Shown here: piece after piece, positions 15,980-23,917 of the stretch
Layout: every line of letters starts with the position of its first letter
Position numbering within the stretch: the first letter of the stretch is position 1
Origin: Paenarthrobacter sp. A20
GTDB lineage: Bacteria > Actinomycetota > Actinomycetes > Actinomycetales > Micrococcaceae
Assembly (NCBI RefSeq): GCF_024168825.1
Contig: NZ_JALJWH010000001.1
Location: forward strand, 3,100,001 to 3,164,000
Direction of reading: 5' to 3'
Length of the DNA stretch: 64,000 nucleotides
Notes under the pieces: model-generated
Databases searched by the model: none
What the model was told of the DNA's origin: nothing
Seen by the model: the letters and a program-made list of their open reading frames with translations, nothing else
Translations under genes and position numbers: made by a program

Positions 15980-16978
15980 TCAGAACCCGTACAGCTTTTG
16001 CGGGTTGTCCACGAGGATTCTCTTACGGTCCTGTTGTCGCGGAACCCACGACGCAAACAGATCCAACATGGCGGCATCGTCGGGCATGGGTACCTCACCC
16101 CGGGAAGCCGTAGGGTGGGGCCAGTCGCTGCCCCACAACATGCGCTCAGGCGCCGCCTGGGCAAAAGCCGAACCAACTGCGGCGCGGTCGCTGTAGGACG
16201 GGGGTCCGACCGGTGATTCGTGGTAGACGCCTGAGAGCTTAACCCAGGTGGTTCCCTCATCGATGAGTCGAAGAATGGCAGCGTACGCAGGATGTGCGGT
16301 CCCTGTGGCTCCCGGTATCCTGCCCATGTGGTCGATGACCAGGTCGGTGGGCAGGTCGCTGATCCGAGCAAGGTTTTCCTGGATTCCCTCTGCCGTCATA
16401 TGGATCTGCACATGCCAGCCAAGGTCCGCAACACGTTCGGCCAGCGGCCGGATCAGTTCCGCCCCGGCGCCACCCGGGCGGGTGAGGTTGAAGCGGATTC
16501 CGCGGATTCCGCCGTCGTTCATTTCCCGTAGTTGCCCGTCCGTGAAGGTGTTGTCGATCACCGCAACTCCACGGGCATCCCGGAGCCCTAACTGTGCGAT
16601 GGCGTCGAGCGTGCAGCGGTTGTCTGTGCTGTAGTTCGACGGTGTGACGACCACCGTGCGTTTGGTGCCTGTGCGGCGTTGCAGGAGACGGTAATCGGCA
16701 ACTGTTGCCTTGGGCGGCGGAGTCGCGGTCGGCAAGGGATACGGGAATCTGTCGGGATCGAAGATGTGCATGTGGCAATCCGTGGCCTGGCCGGGGACCC
16801 GATAGGAAGCCCTTTCCGTTCCGGCAGAAAAGGGCGCTGGTCTCTCGGACGTGGCCTGTGCTGCGGCCCCGCCGCCGGCAGCCAGGGCCAGGCCCGCCAG
16901 GGCCCCTTGCACTAGTGTGCGGCGGTTGAACGAACCGGCGGCGAGCAAGGCTGAATCTGGCCGAAGACGATCTGTCAT
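15980..16978 (-). CDS. Amidohydrolase family protein (LigI/2-pyrone-4,6-dicarboxylate lactonase-like), Tat-exported
   Basis: A 332-residue TIM-barrel hydrolase of the amidohydrolase-2 group. The metal or substrate motif DCHMHIFDP follows a 60-residue leader, and VQIHMTA, LVIDHMGRIPG and LWGSDWPHP carry the expected barrel-end His/Asp residues. Cytoplasmic members open 2-pyrone-4,6-dicarboxylate or similar lactones. Here the leader has a twin-arginine motif (FNRRTLVQG) and a hydrophobic Ala-rich stretch ending AAAQA, so it is probably exported folded. The start ATG at 16978 has AAAGGAG upstream; the frame is open further, but the leader fits this start. One operator (17049) sits 71 bp upstream, giving it its own promoter. 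Confidence 0.84.
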   Translation of the reverse strand: MTDRLRPDSALLAAGSFNRRTLVQGALAGLALAAGGGAAAQATSERPAPFSAGTERASYRVPGQATDCHMHIFDPDRFPYPLPTATPPPKATVADYRLLQRRTGTKRTVVVTPSNYSTDNRCTLDAIAQLGLRDARGVAVIDNTFTDGQLREMNDGGIRGIRFNLTRPGGAGAELIRPLAERVADLGWHVQIHMTAEGIQENLARISDLPTDLVIDHMGRIPGATGTAHPAYAAILRLIDEGTTWVKLSGVYHESPVGPPSYSDRAAVGSAFAQAAPERMLWGSDWPHPTASRGEVPMPDDAAMLDLFASWVPRQQDRKRILVDNPQKLYGF

Positions 16979-17048
16979 TGGGTCTCTCCTTTGAGGAATG
17001 CTGCGCCCATCTCCAAGCACGTGAGGTGGGCCACATCCATCATCGGAT

Positions 17049-17074
17049 AAAGTGGTCGGCCAGTCAACCACTTT
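17049..17074. promoter_or_regulatory. Operator upstream of the amidohydrolase gene
   Basis: Exact reverse complement of the 26-bp element at 3959-3984, with arms AAAGTGGT and ACCACTTT. It lies between the ABM gene and the amidohydrolase start, reading toward the latter. The exact copy 13 kb away is strong evidence for shared control. Confidence 0.8.
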
Positions 17075-17116
17075 AGATGCCGGTGGTGGCGTCCTTCTGG
17101 ACGTCGGGTCGCTTCG

Positions 17117-17419
17117 TTAGAAGGACGCGATCATGGGGCCGCCGGTTTCGCGCTGACTTCCAGGGACGACGACGCGTGTGGAGGTGTCCTTGTAGGCCAG
17201 AAAATGCTGGGTTTTGAGGTGCTCTTCCTCAAAGGCGGCACGATCGGTGTATACCTCGTAGAAAGCGAAGGTGTTTGTTCGGTCGCCCAATTCGATGACG
17301 TCGAAGCGAAGGCACCCATATTCATCCCGGACAGACGACTCGGCGTTGCGCGTGATGGCCTCCAGAAACTCTTTCCGACCCTCGGGCTGTACCTCCAGCG
17401 TGACCCACAGACTATACAT
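17117..17419 (-). CDS. ABM-domain protein (putative quinol monooxygenase, YgiN-like)
   Basis: A 100-residue antibiotic-biosynthesis-monooxygenase-fold protein. The start (YSLWVTLEVQPEGRKEFLEA), the centre (DEYGCLRFDVIE) and the strand TFAFYEVYTDRAAFEEEHLK are typical of these small dimeric ferredoxin-like proteins. Known members oxidise quinols, degrade haem or isomerise small carbonyl compounds; many have no known activity. It follows the second DUF1537 kinase by 43 bp in the same direction and precedes the operator and amidohydrolase. A housekeeping role on a reactive intermediate of the pathway is a guess. Confidence 0.82.
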   Translation of the reverse strand: MYSLWVTLEVQPEGRKEFLEAITRNAESSVRDEYGCLRFDVIELGDRTNTFAFYEVYTDRAAFEEEHLKTQHFLAYKDTSTRVVVPGSQRETGGPMIASF

Positions 17420-17462
17420 CGATGTTTCCTTTTCCCTTCATGGTCAGTTGATGGGAAACAGG

Positions 17463-18740
17463 CTATACGGCCACGGTCGTTCGGGGGCTCACAGCCTGGA
17501 CGAGGAAGTCGACGTCGCCGAAGTTTCCGGATTTCAGGAGTAGGGCCAGTGGACCGTTGTGTGAGGTATGAATCCAGGGGACGCCAGGAGCAGCCTCGGA
17601 ACCGATCAGTCCGCCGCTGACGTGGAGTGCTGTCACCACGGAGCCTGAGGTTTCGCCACCTGCGACAACCACCCGTTGCACCCCCCGCCTGACCAGTCCA
17701 CAGGCGATGAGGCCCATGGCTTTCTCCAGAATTTCAGCCGAAGCAGCGACCCCGAGCCTGCGCTGGGATTCACGGAGTTTCTCCGGCGGCAACGAAGAGT
17801 AGATCAGCGGGGCAGTGCCCGGCGGTTGCTCGTCGTACCAGGCCAGGGCGGCTTCGGACAGCAGGGAAGAGTCCGGTACTGCTACAGCATCGAGCTGGTA
17901 TGAGGGGTGTCCACCGGCCTGCATTGCTTCGATTTGCTGGAGAGTGCGGGCGGAACAGGATCCTGCCAGCGCGACCGCCGGGCCGTCCTGGCCAGACCCG
18001 CCATTGAAGGGTGCCTGCTTGCGGGTGGACGCGTTGCGTTCGGCGATTGCCGTTGCCAGCCCGCCGGCGAGACCGGCCGCTCCGGATACGAAGGGGTGAT
18101 CGATGACCACCCTGCCAATGGTGGCAAGGTCGCTGGGCTCAACTGCATCTACCACTGCATACGGGATTCCCGAGTGTTGCAGATCGGCGATTGCAGCGGT
18201 CAGTGCCTCGGTTCCAGCATGAACTTGCTGCAGGGTTACCAAGGATACGGTGCGTGCTGTTTGGGAGCGAAGCAGTTCCGGCACGCGCGAATCGGTCATG
18301 GGCGTCAAGGGGTGATGACGCATGGGTGAGTCCGACAGGAGCTGATGGTGGACGAATAGATGACCGTTGTACTGTGTGCGTCCGTGCGAGGGAGAGCTGG
18401 GCACCACGACGGTAACACTGCTGCCGGTCAGGTCCGCCAAGGCATCATTGACCGGGCCGATGTTCCCGGCCGGGGTGGAATCGAACGTTGAGCAGAACTT
18501 GAAGAAGAGCTGCTTCGCGCCGGCGTCCAGCAGCTTCCGGCCCGCACGCAACGACTGTGCCACAGCCTGATCCGCAGGAAGTGTGCGGGTTTTGAGCGCA
18601 ATGACCACGACGTCGGCTCCGTCGTTGCCTGAGACGACTTCCGGTACGCCGAATTGGATCAGGACGCGGAGTCCGGCGCGGCGGAATGAGACAGCAACAT
18701 CTGTGCCGCCTGTGAAGTCATCGGCAATGACACCGATCAT
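17463..18740 (-). CDS. DUF1537 four-carbon acid sugar kinase family protein, paralogue 2
   Basis: A 425-residue kinase of the OtnK/DtnK family, clearly paralogous to 9520-10803. The N-terminal domain starts MIGVIADDFTGGTDVAVSFR with FFKFCSTFDSTPAGNIG; the C-terminal nucleotide domain has VALAGSCSARTLQQ, VVAGGETSGSVV, GVPWIHT and LLKSGNFGDVD. Substrate-domain residues match the paralogue closely, so the two probably act on related acids such as stereoisomers. Its start overlaps the stop of the racemase-fold gene by 4 bp. It belongs to the leftward operon CitMHS carrier, dehydrogenase, racemase-fold protein, kinase, ABM protein. Confidence 0.88.
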   Translation of the reverse strand: MIGVIADDFTGGTDVAVSFRRAGLRVLIQFGVPEVVSGNDGADVVVIALKTRTLPADQAVAQSLRAGRKLLDAGAKQLFFKFCSTFDSTPAGNIGPVNDALADLTGSSVTVVVPSSPSHGRTQYNGHLFVHHQLLSDSPMRHHPLTPMTDSRVPELLRSQTARTVSLVTLQQVHAGTEALTAAIADLQHSGIPYAVVDAVEPSDLATIGRVVIDHPFVSGAAGLAGGLATAIAERNASTRKQAPFNGGSGQDGPAVALAGSCSARTLQQIEAMQAGGHPSYQLDAVAVPDSSLLSEAALAWYDEQPPGTAPLIYSSLPPEKLRESQRRLGVAASAEILEKAMGLIACGLVRRGVQRVVVAGGETSGSVVTALHVSGGLIGSEAAPGVPWIHTSHNGPLALLLKSGNFGDVDFLVQAVSPRTTVAV

Positions 18741-19420
18741 CGTGTACCTCCAAGAATGGTGCGGCGAAGTGCCGCGGCTGAGCTGATGGGCCCGGAGAAA
18801 ACCGGTATGCCTGTGATGGATTGAAGTTCCTTGGCCGCGGATGCCAGGGAATATTGGGCGAGCAGAACCGCGTCAGGAGGCGACGGTTGTTTCGTGACTA
18901 CTGCGGCCAGGGCGGTGACGAGTTCCGCTGTGGTGCCGTGCAGGGCTGCAGGCTTCGCCCCCGGAACAACGGCACCGCGGGTCTCCACTGGAACACCCCG
19001 CCCCGCGGACTCGTTGATAAAGCGGTTTATCGCGACTGTCAGTGGCTGATGGTCGCTGGCGAGAACCAGGACTGATCCCGGAACATGTGCGAACAGCCCA
19101 TCCAGGGCCATCGCATCAGGATCGAGCAGAGGGACGGGGCATTTGTCGGCGTAGGACTGAACAGCCGTTGCGTAAACGGGGCAGGTGAGGAGGACAGCAT
19201 CCGCACCCTCAAGCACCGCATGGTTGATCAACCTGTGCATCCTCTCGGCCAAGGACCCGGTCACACCTCGAACGTCCGCGTCTTCCTGCAACTGGTCATC
19301 GAGGATGTTCCACAGCCGCGCTTCGGGGAACCCTGATGCAAACGCCGCGTTCGCCGGCACAAGGGCGGCCGGGTTGGCGCTGATGAGTGCAACCAGCGGA
19401 CGCGTCTCTGCGGAGGACAT
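18737..19420 (-). CDS. Asp/Glu/hydantoin racemase-fold protein, paralogue 2
   Basis: A 227-residue paralogue of 13638-14351, sharing the N-terminus (PLVALISANPAALVPANAAF), the sequence FPEARLWNILDDQLQEDA, and the single Cys in ADAVLLTCPVYATAV. The second catalytic position reads PDAVLLAQYSLASAAKEL, again with no Cys. ATG start with AGAAGAAG upstream. It is coupled to the kinase by a 4-bp overlap, as its paralogue is coupled to the aldolase. It lies just inside the right copy of the inverted repeat. Its activity is not known. Confidence 0.78.
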   Translation of the reverse strand: MSSAETRPLVALISANPAALVPANAAFASGFPEARLWNILDDQLQEDADVRGVTGSLAERMHRLINHAVLEGADAVLLTCPVYATAVQSYADKCPVPLLDPDAMALDGLFAHVPGSVLVLASDHQPLTVAINRFINESAGRGVPVETRGAVVPGAKPAALHGTTAELVTALAAVVTKQPSPPDAVLLAQYSLASAAKELQSITGIPVFSGPISSAAALRRTILGGTR

Positions 19421-19449
19421 GGTGGCTTCTTCTGCTCTCTGGGCCCAGT

Positions 19450-20638
19450 GCCGGGCGGGTGGTTTTGTTCCCGCCCGGCGTGTGGGTGGTGTGGTTAGAC
19501 GTGGGCGACGGTGGTGACGCGGGTGGCGACGGCGTCGGCGAAGTCGCTGGTGCCGGCGGTGCCGCCCATGTCTTTGGTGGTGGTGCCGTCCAGGACGGTC
19601 GCTTCGATGGCTTTTTCGACCAGTTCGGCGGCTTGGAGGACTTTCTCGTCGTCGAACTTCGCGCCGAGCCAGCGTAGGAGCATGGCGGAGGAGAGGATCA
19701 TCGCGATGGGGTTGGCGATGTTCTTTCCGGCGATGTCCGGGGCGGAGCCGTGGGAGGCCTGGGCCATGGCGTGGGTGTCGGAGGAGTTGATCGAGGGTGC
19801 GATGCCCAGGGATCCGGCGACTTCACCGGCGAGGTCCGAGAGGATGTCGCCGAACATGTTTTCGGTGACGATGACGTCGAACTTGTTGGCGCGGCGGACC
19901 AGGTGCACTGTCATGGCGTCGATGTGGAAGTCGTTGACGGTGACGTCTGGGTATTGTTGTGCGACTTCCTTGCAGACGTCGCGGAACAGGCCGGTGGTCA
20001 TTTTCAGGACGTTGGCTTTGTGCACGATGGTCAGTTGCTTGGTCCGGGACTGGGCGAGCTGGAACGCGGAGTGTGCGATGCGTTCGGTGGCGGCGCGGGT
20101 GATGATGCCGTGCATGATCGCTACGTCGGGGGTGGGCATGAACTCTCCGGTGCCTGCGAAGGTGTTCCGGTCGGCGTAGAAGCCTTCGGTGTTTTCACGC
20201 ACGATGACCAGGTCGGTGCCTTCAACGATGGCGTTTCCGCCGGGGAAGGCCTTGGCGGGGCGGATGTTGGCGAAGAGTCCGAAGTGTTTGCGGATGGTGC
20301 CCGAGGGGTTCAGTGCGGACTTGTGCGGTTCGGGGTAGGAAGCGCTGTCGTGCGGGCCCAGGAGCCAGCCGTCGACGTCGGCGAGGGCTTGGAGGGTTTC
20401 GGCCGGGACGGCGGTGCCATGGGTGTCGATCGCTTCGCGGCCCAGGGGCAGTTCGGTCCAGTCGATGGCCGGCGCTCCGGCAGCGGCCATCGCGGCGTCA
20501 AGGATCTTCACGGACGCGGGAACGATTTCCGGGCCGATGCCATCGCCGTTCAGAACTGCCAGTCGGTACTGCTTGGATGTAGTCACGGTATTTCCTTTTC
20601 TTTATAACCAGGTCTCGTTGACGGACCAGGAACTAGTG
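19450..20638 (-). repeat. Right copy of the 1,189-bp inverted repeat containing the dehydrogenase gene
   Basis: Reverse complement of 8253-9441. It runs from inside the hairpin behind the dehydrogenase to 8 bp short of the CitMHS stop codon. Sharp ends with no transposase, no target duplication that I can see and a full gene plus ribosome site suggest duplication or gene conversion rather than a transposon. Confidence 0.92.
19495..20586 (-). CDS. Isocitrate/isopropylmalate-type dehydrogenase (tartrate/D-malate dehydrogenase-like), copy 2
   Basis: Encodes a 363-residue protein identical in every residue to that of 8305-9396, with the same NGDGIGPEI, HKANVLK and GDILSDL motifs and the same GTG start and ribosome site. 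It is second in the leftward operon, 59 bp after the CitMHS carrier and 74 bp before the racemase-fold gene. The identical copy is second-strand placed so that both half-clusters own a dehydrogenase. Selection for dosage, or independent expression of the two operons, would explain keeping both; recent origin would also explain perfect identity. Confidence 0.88.
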   Translation of the reverse strand: MTTSKQYRLAVLNGDGIGPEIVPASVKILDAAMAAAGAPAIDWTELPLGREAIDTHGTAVPAETLQALADVDGWLLGPHDSASYPEPHKSALNPSGTIRKHFGLFANIRPAKAFPGGNAIVEGTDLVIVRENTEGFYADRNTFAGTGEFMPTPDVAIMHGIITRAATERIAHSAFQLAQSRTKQLTIVHKANVLKMTTGLFRDVCKEVAQQYPDVTVNDFHIDAMTVHLVRRANKFDVIVTENMFGDILSDLAGEVAGSLGIAPSINSSDTHAMAQASHGSAPDIAGKNIANPIAMILSSAMLLRWLGAKFDDEKVLQAAELVEKAIEATVLDGTTTKDMGGTAGTSDFADAVATRVTTVAHV

Positions 20639-20645
20639 GGGGCGA

Positions 20646-21944
20646 TCAGCCGATAACGCTGATGGCGCCGGTGAGGATTTGGAAGCCGATGAATGCGAGG
20701 CAGGCACCGACAACCCAAAGAATCGAGAACTTCTGGAACTCTCCGAGGTCCTTCTTCAAGAGCCCGAGGAGTACCCACAGGGGAGCAGATGCAGGTCCGA
20801 TCATGTGGGAAATTTGGCCTACCACACCGGCACGGGCGATCTCATTGGCGTGGATGCCGTACTGCGACGCGGACTCGGACAGTACCGGGAGGATGCCGAA
20901 GAAGAAGGCGTCGTTGGACATGAAGAATCCGAGCGGGATGGCAATGATGGCCGTGAAGAGCGGAAGCAATGCGCCCATCGACGTCGGGACGATGCTCAGC
21001 AGCGCGTCAGCCATGGCCTGGATCATGCCGGAATCAGACAGGATGCCAGTGAAGACGCCGGCGGCAAGGACGAGCATGACAACGGGTACGGCGCTCACTG
21101 CGTGTCGCTTGATGGATTCGCCTTGGTCATGCAGCTTCGGGTGGTTCACGAGCAGGGCGATAACGAAGGCGCCAATGAACAGGACCACCAAAGGTGCGAC
21201 TCCGGCAATCAGGAGAACCAGCAGCAGGATGGTCAGGCCGGCGTTTACCCAGGTTCGCCAGGTGGGACGTTCACCCATGTGGTGAGTGCCGTTCTTGATC
21301 TCCGCGGCCAGTTCAGCGACGGCGGCTGCATCGACGTACTTCCTCTGGGACCGGCCAAGGACGTAGGCGACCGCGAGAATGAACGCACAGGTAAGGGCCA
21401 GAGAGGGGATCAGGCTGACGAAGTATTCAGTTGCATCCAACTGCAGCACGCTGATCGCCCGGGTGGCGGCTCCTCCCCAAGGAGTTGACCCGGAGATAAG
21501 CCCCAGTGACATGGCAGCGACTGTTGCAATGATGAGCGGGTTGATCTTGAGCTTCTTGTAGATGGGCAGGAAGGCAGAGCAGATGATCATGTAGCTCGTG
21601 GTGCCATCGCCATCCAGGGCCACGGCCATGGACAGCACAGCCGTGCCGACGCAGATCCGAACCGGATCGCCCTTGGAAAGCCGAAGAATGAGCTTCGAAA
21701 TGGGATCGAAGAGCTTGGCGTCCATCATGACGCCGAAGTAGAGAACTGCGAAGAGGAGCAAAACGGCGGTCGGTGCGACTGTCTTAAGGCCCGACATGAC
21801 CATGTCTCCCAGATCCGGGCCGAAACCTGCGATCACAGCGAACAGGACTGGAGCGCAAATGATGGCCACAAACGCGGTGGCCCATCTGCGCATGACTGCG
21901 ATCATAAATGATCCGAGCGTAGCGAATCCGACGACGGCGAGCAT
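20646..21944 (-). CDS. CitMHS family citrate/hydroxy-acid:cation symporter
   Basis: A 432-residue membrane carrier of the citrate-Mg2+:H+ symporter family, of normal length. It starts MLAVVGFATLGSFMIAVMRR and has about 12 helices. Family motifs include the ALDGDGTTSYMIICSAFLPIY segment, SGSTPWGGAATR and FFMSNDAFFFGILPVL. Known members take up metal-citrate complexes; a related di- or tricarboxylate is plausible. The ATG at 21944 has AAGGAGT upstream; the open frame extending to 22460 is not coding, as it runs through the operators and the divergent glpX gene. It heads the leftward operon and shares a divergent control region with glpX. Confidence 0.88.
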   Translation of the reverse strand: MLAVVGFATLGSFMIAVMRRWATAFVAIICAPVLFAVIAGFGPDLGDMVMSGLKTVAPTAVLLLFAVLYFGVMMDAKLFDPISKLILRLSKGDPVRICVGTAVLSMAVALDGDGTTSYMIICSAFLPIYKKLKINPLIIATVAAMSLGLISGSTPWGGAATRAISVLQLDATEYFVSLIPSLALTCAFILAVAYVLGRSQRKYVDAAAVAELAAEIKNGTHHMGERPTWRTWVNAGLTILLLVLLIAGVAPLVVLFIGAFVIALLVNHPKLHDQGESIKRHAVSAVPVVMLVLAAGVFTGILSDSGMIQAMADALLSIVPTSMGALLPLFTAIIAIPLGFFMSNDAFFFGILPVLSESASQYGIHANEIARAGVVGQISHMIGPASAPLWVLLGLLKKDLGEFQKFSILWVVGACLAFIGFQILTGAISVIG

Positions 21945-22062
21945 CGTTACTCCTTGATGTTGAGGGACTGACTCCCTGACGGCAACTCTGACGTGCTGGG
22001 TCCCTAGCCGGTAACCCGGTCCCTCAACCTCTTGGGTCGGGCACGCTTTCGACCGTAAACCC

Positions 22063-22106
22063 AAAGTGGTCGACCAGTCAAGTAAGTGGTCAAGTGGTCG
22101 ACCACT
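22063..22106. promoter_or_regulatory. Paired operators in the CitMHS/glpX divergent promoter
   Basis: Two sites. AAAGTGGTCGACCAGTCA at 22063-22080 matches the left arm and core of the 17049 element with one change. At 22093-22106 there is a perfect 14-bp palindrome, AGTGGTCGACCACT. They lie 119 bp before the CitMHS start and 28 bp before the glpX start, so one regulator could control both directions. Confidence 0.75.
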
Positions 22107-22133
22107 ATTCGAATTTTCGGTATCATCAACCTC

Positions 22134-23126
22134 GTGAACAGAAAATCCATCACCTCGCTCGATGCCCCTGACCGCAATCTGGGGATGGAGCTGGTGCGAG
22201 CCACCGAGGCCGCGGCGATCAGGGCCGCCCCCTTCATCGGCAAGGGTGACAAGAACGCCGCCGACGGTGCGGCCGTGGACGCAATGCGGCATTTCCTCGG
22301 TTCCGTTGCCTTTGATGGCGTGGTGGTGATCGGCGAGGGTGAGAAGGACGCGGCGCCCATGCTGTACAACGGTGAGCGCGTCGGAAACGGCACCGGGCCT
22401 TCCTGGGACATTGCTGTCGATCCTATCGACGGCACCAGCCTCACGGCCGCCGGCCGCCAAAACGCACTCTCTGTCATTGCCGTCTCGGAGCGCGGATCAA
22501 TGTTTGACCCCAGTGCTGTCTATTACATGGACAAGATCGTCACCGGCCCGGAAGGCCGCGGGGTCATCGACCTTAGGCGACCGGTCGGTGAAAACATCCT
22601 TGCCCTCGCCAAAGCCAAGAGTATGGCAGTTGACGACCTGCAGATTGCGGTCCTCGATCGCCCACGGCACTCTCAGTTGATTGCTGATATCCGGGCGACC
22701 GGCGCCTCAACCAGGCTGCTGCTGGACGGTGATGTAGCAGGGGGGATCAATGCCGCTCGACCTGATTCACGCATAGATATGTGTGTTGGGGTCGGCGGAA
22801 CTCCCGAGGGCATTATTACTGCCTGTGCGGTGAAGGCGCTGGGTGGGCTCATCCAGGCGCGTTTGGCGCCCATTGACGCCTCTGAGCAAGCGAAGGCCCT
22901 CGAAGCCGGCCATGACCTGGATCGTGTGTTTGACCAGGACGATCTGGTTCGGGGAGAGAATTGCTATTTTGTGGCCACTGGTGTCACTGACGGCGCCCTC
23001 GTGGACGGAGTCCGGCGTATGCCTGGATTCGTTCGAACCACCAGCGTCGTCCTGCGCTCCCACTCAGGCACCATTCGCAGGGTCGTTGCCGATCACCTCG
23101 AATCCAAATGGTACGACTCCGAATAG
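22134..23126 (+). CDS. glpX: Class II fructose-1,6-bisphosphatase
   Basis: A 330-residue GlpX-type phosphatase that converts fructose 1,6-bisphosphate to fructose 6-phosphate, the committing step of gluconeogenesis. The metal-site motif is present as [15 protein letters not shown], with the upstream [21 protein letters not shown] and the phosphate region [17 protein letters not shown]. The GTG at 22134 matches the family start ([20 protein letters not shown]); the frame is open to 22086, but that includes the operator. Actinobacteria usually keep one housekeeping glpX; this copy behind the regulon's operator is probably induced so that triose phosphates from the acid pathway can reach hexose. 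Confidence 0.92.
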   Translation: MNRKSITSLDAPDRNLGMELVRATEAAAIRAAPFIGKGDKNAADGAAVDAMRHFLGSVAFDGVVVIGEGEKDAAPMLYNGERVGNGTGPSWDIAVDPIDGTSLTAAGRQNALSVIAVSERGSMFDPSAVYYMDKIVTGPEGRGVIDLRRPVGENILALAKAKSMAVDDLQIAVLDRPRHSQLIADIRATGASTRLLLDGDVAGGINAARPDSRIDMCVGVGGTPEGIITACAVKALGGLIQARLAPIDASEQAKALEAGHDLDRVFDQDDLVRGENCYFVATGVTDGALVDGVRRMPGFVRTTSVVLRSHSGTIRRVVADHLESKWYDSE

Positions 23127-23173
23127 CAGCCAACCTTTCACGCCGTTTCATATATTACGAAGGAGATTCAGTC

Positions 23174-23599
23174 ATGACCGGAGCCATCATTGTAGGGGTG
23201 GACGGCAGCGTCACAGCTAAGAGTGCCACTCATGCCGCCAGGGACCTGGCCTTATCGCTTGGTGCTGCGCTCCATGTAGTCACGGCCTACGACGACGACG
23301 GCGCCATAGTGTTTGGTACCGGAAGTGACCATCGAGTGGCCAGTCATGAAGCGAAGGCGGAGGAGGCGGCGCGGGCGGCTGTTGCTGAACTGAGCTCGGT
23401 CGATCTCAAAGTCACCTACGCGGCTGTCCGCGGAACCGCGACTCATGTCTTGCTCGACGAAGCAAGGAGGGTCGAAGCCAGAATGATCGTTGTTGGCAAC
23501 AAAGGTATGCAGGGGCTCGGCCGTGTCCTTGGCAGCGTAGCTACCAGCGTGGCTCACAATGCTCCTTGCGACGTCTACATTGCCAAGACTGCAGGCTGA
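23174..23599 (+). CDS. Universal stress protein (UspA family)
   Basis: A 141-residue single-domain Usp. It begins MTGAIIVGVDGSVTAKSAT, the usual first strand and ATP-site start, and ends with the nucleotide-binding signature GNKGMQGLGRVLGSVATSVA (G-2x-G-9x-G-S/T type). The ATG at 23174 has AGGAG upstream. It follows glpX by 47 bp and may be co-transcribed. No specific link to the pathway is visible. Confidence 0.9.
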   Translation: MTGAIIVGVDGSVTAKSATHAARDLALSLGAALHVVTAYDDDGAIVFGTGSDHRVASHEAKAEEAARAAVAELSSVDLKVTYAAVRGTATHVLLDEARRVEARMIVVGNKGMQGLGRVLGSVATSVAHNAPCDVYIAKTAG

Positions 23600-23917
23600 C
23601 GCTCGCCTGGTTTGCAGTACGGCGCTACCGCTGTTCTCTACCCTTAGGGCCCAATCAGCTTTCCGGCGCCGGCACGCGGAATCGCAACACGCAACCCGAC
23701 AGCCGGGGCCGGCGCCGGGAACACCGCTGACGTGAATCAGCGACGCAGGTGGTTCGTAGAAGACCCGGATGCGAAAGAGTTGGACACTGATCGCAGATCA
23801 TGTTGAGACTGGTGGGCCTGAATCCGGGATTCACCAGCCTGTCCGGCCTGTCCGGAGAGCATCGCCCCCCCTTGGTGGATAGTGCTGCAGGATCGCTGAA
23901 GCGCCCGGCAGCTTCGG
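23600..23917. other. Intergenic stretch, no gene seen
   Basis: The 318 bp between convergent genes hold only short GC-rich palindromes (for example CCGGCGCCGG near 23662) and a doubled CCTGTCCGG. No coding pattern, RNA gene or convincing terminator is visible. Confidence 0.5.

Noticed and set aside
8253..20638. Composite transposon formed by the 1,189-bp repeats
   Set aside because: The repeats contain only a metabolic gene, no transposase or terminal inverted repeats of their own, so transposition is not supported.
20646..22460. 604-residue version of the CitMHS carrier
   Set aside because: The extra 172 residues lie antisense to glpX and over the operators; the ATG at 21944 has a good ribosome site and fits the family length.
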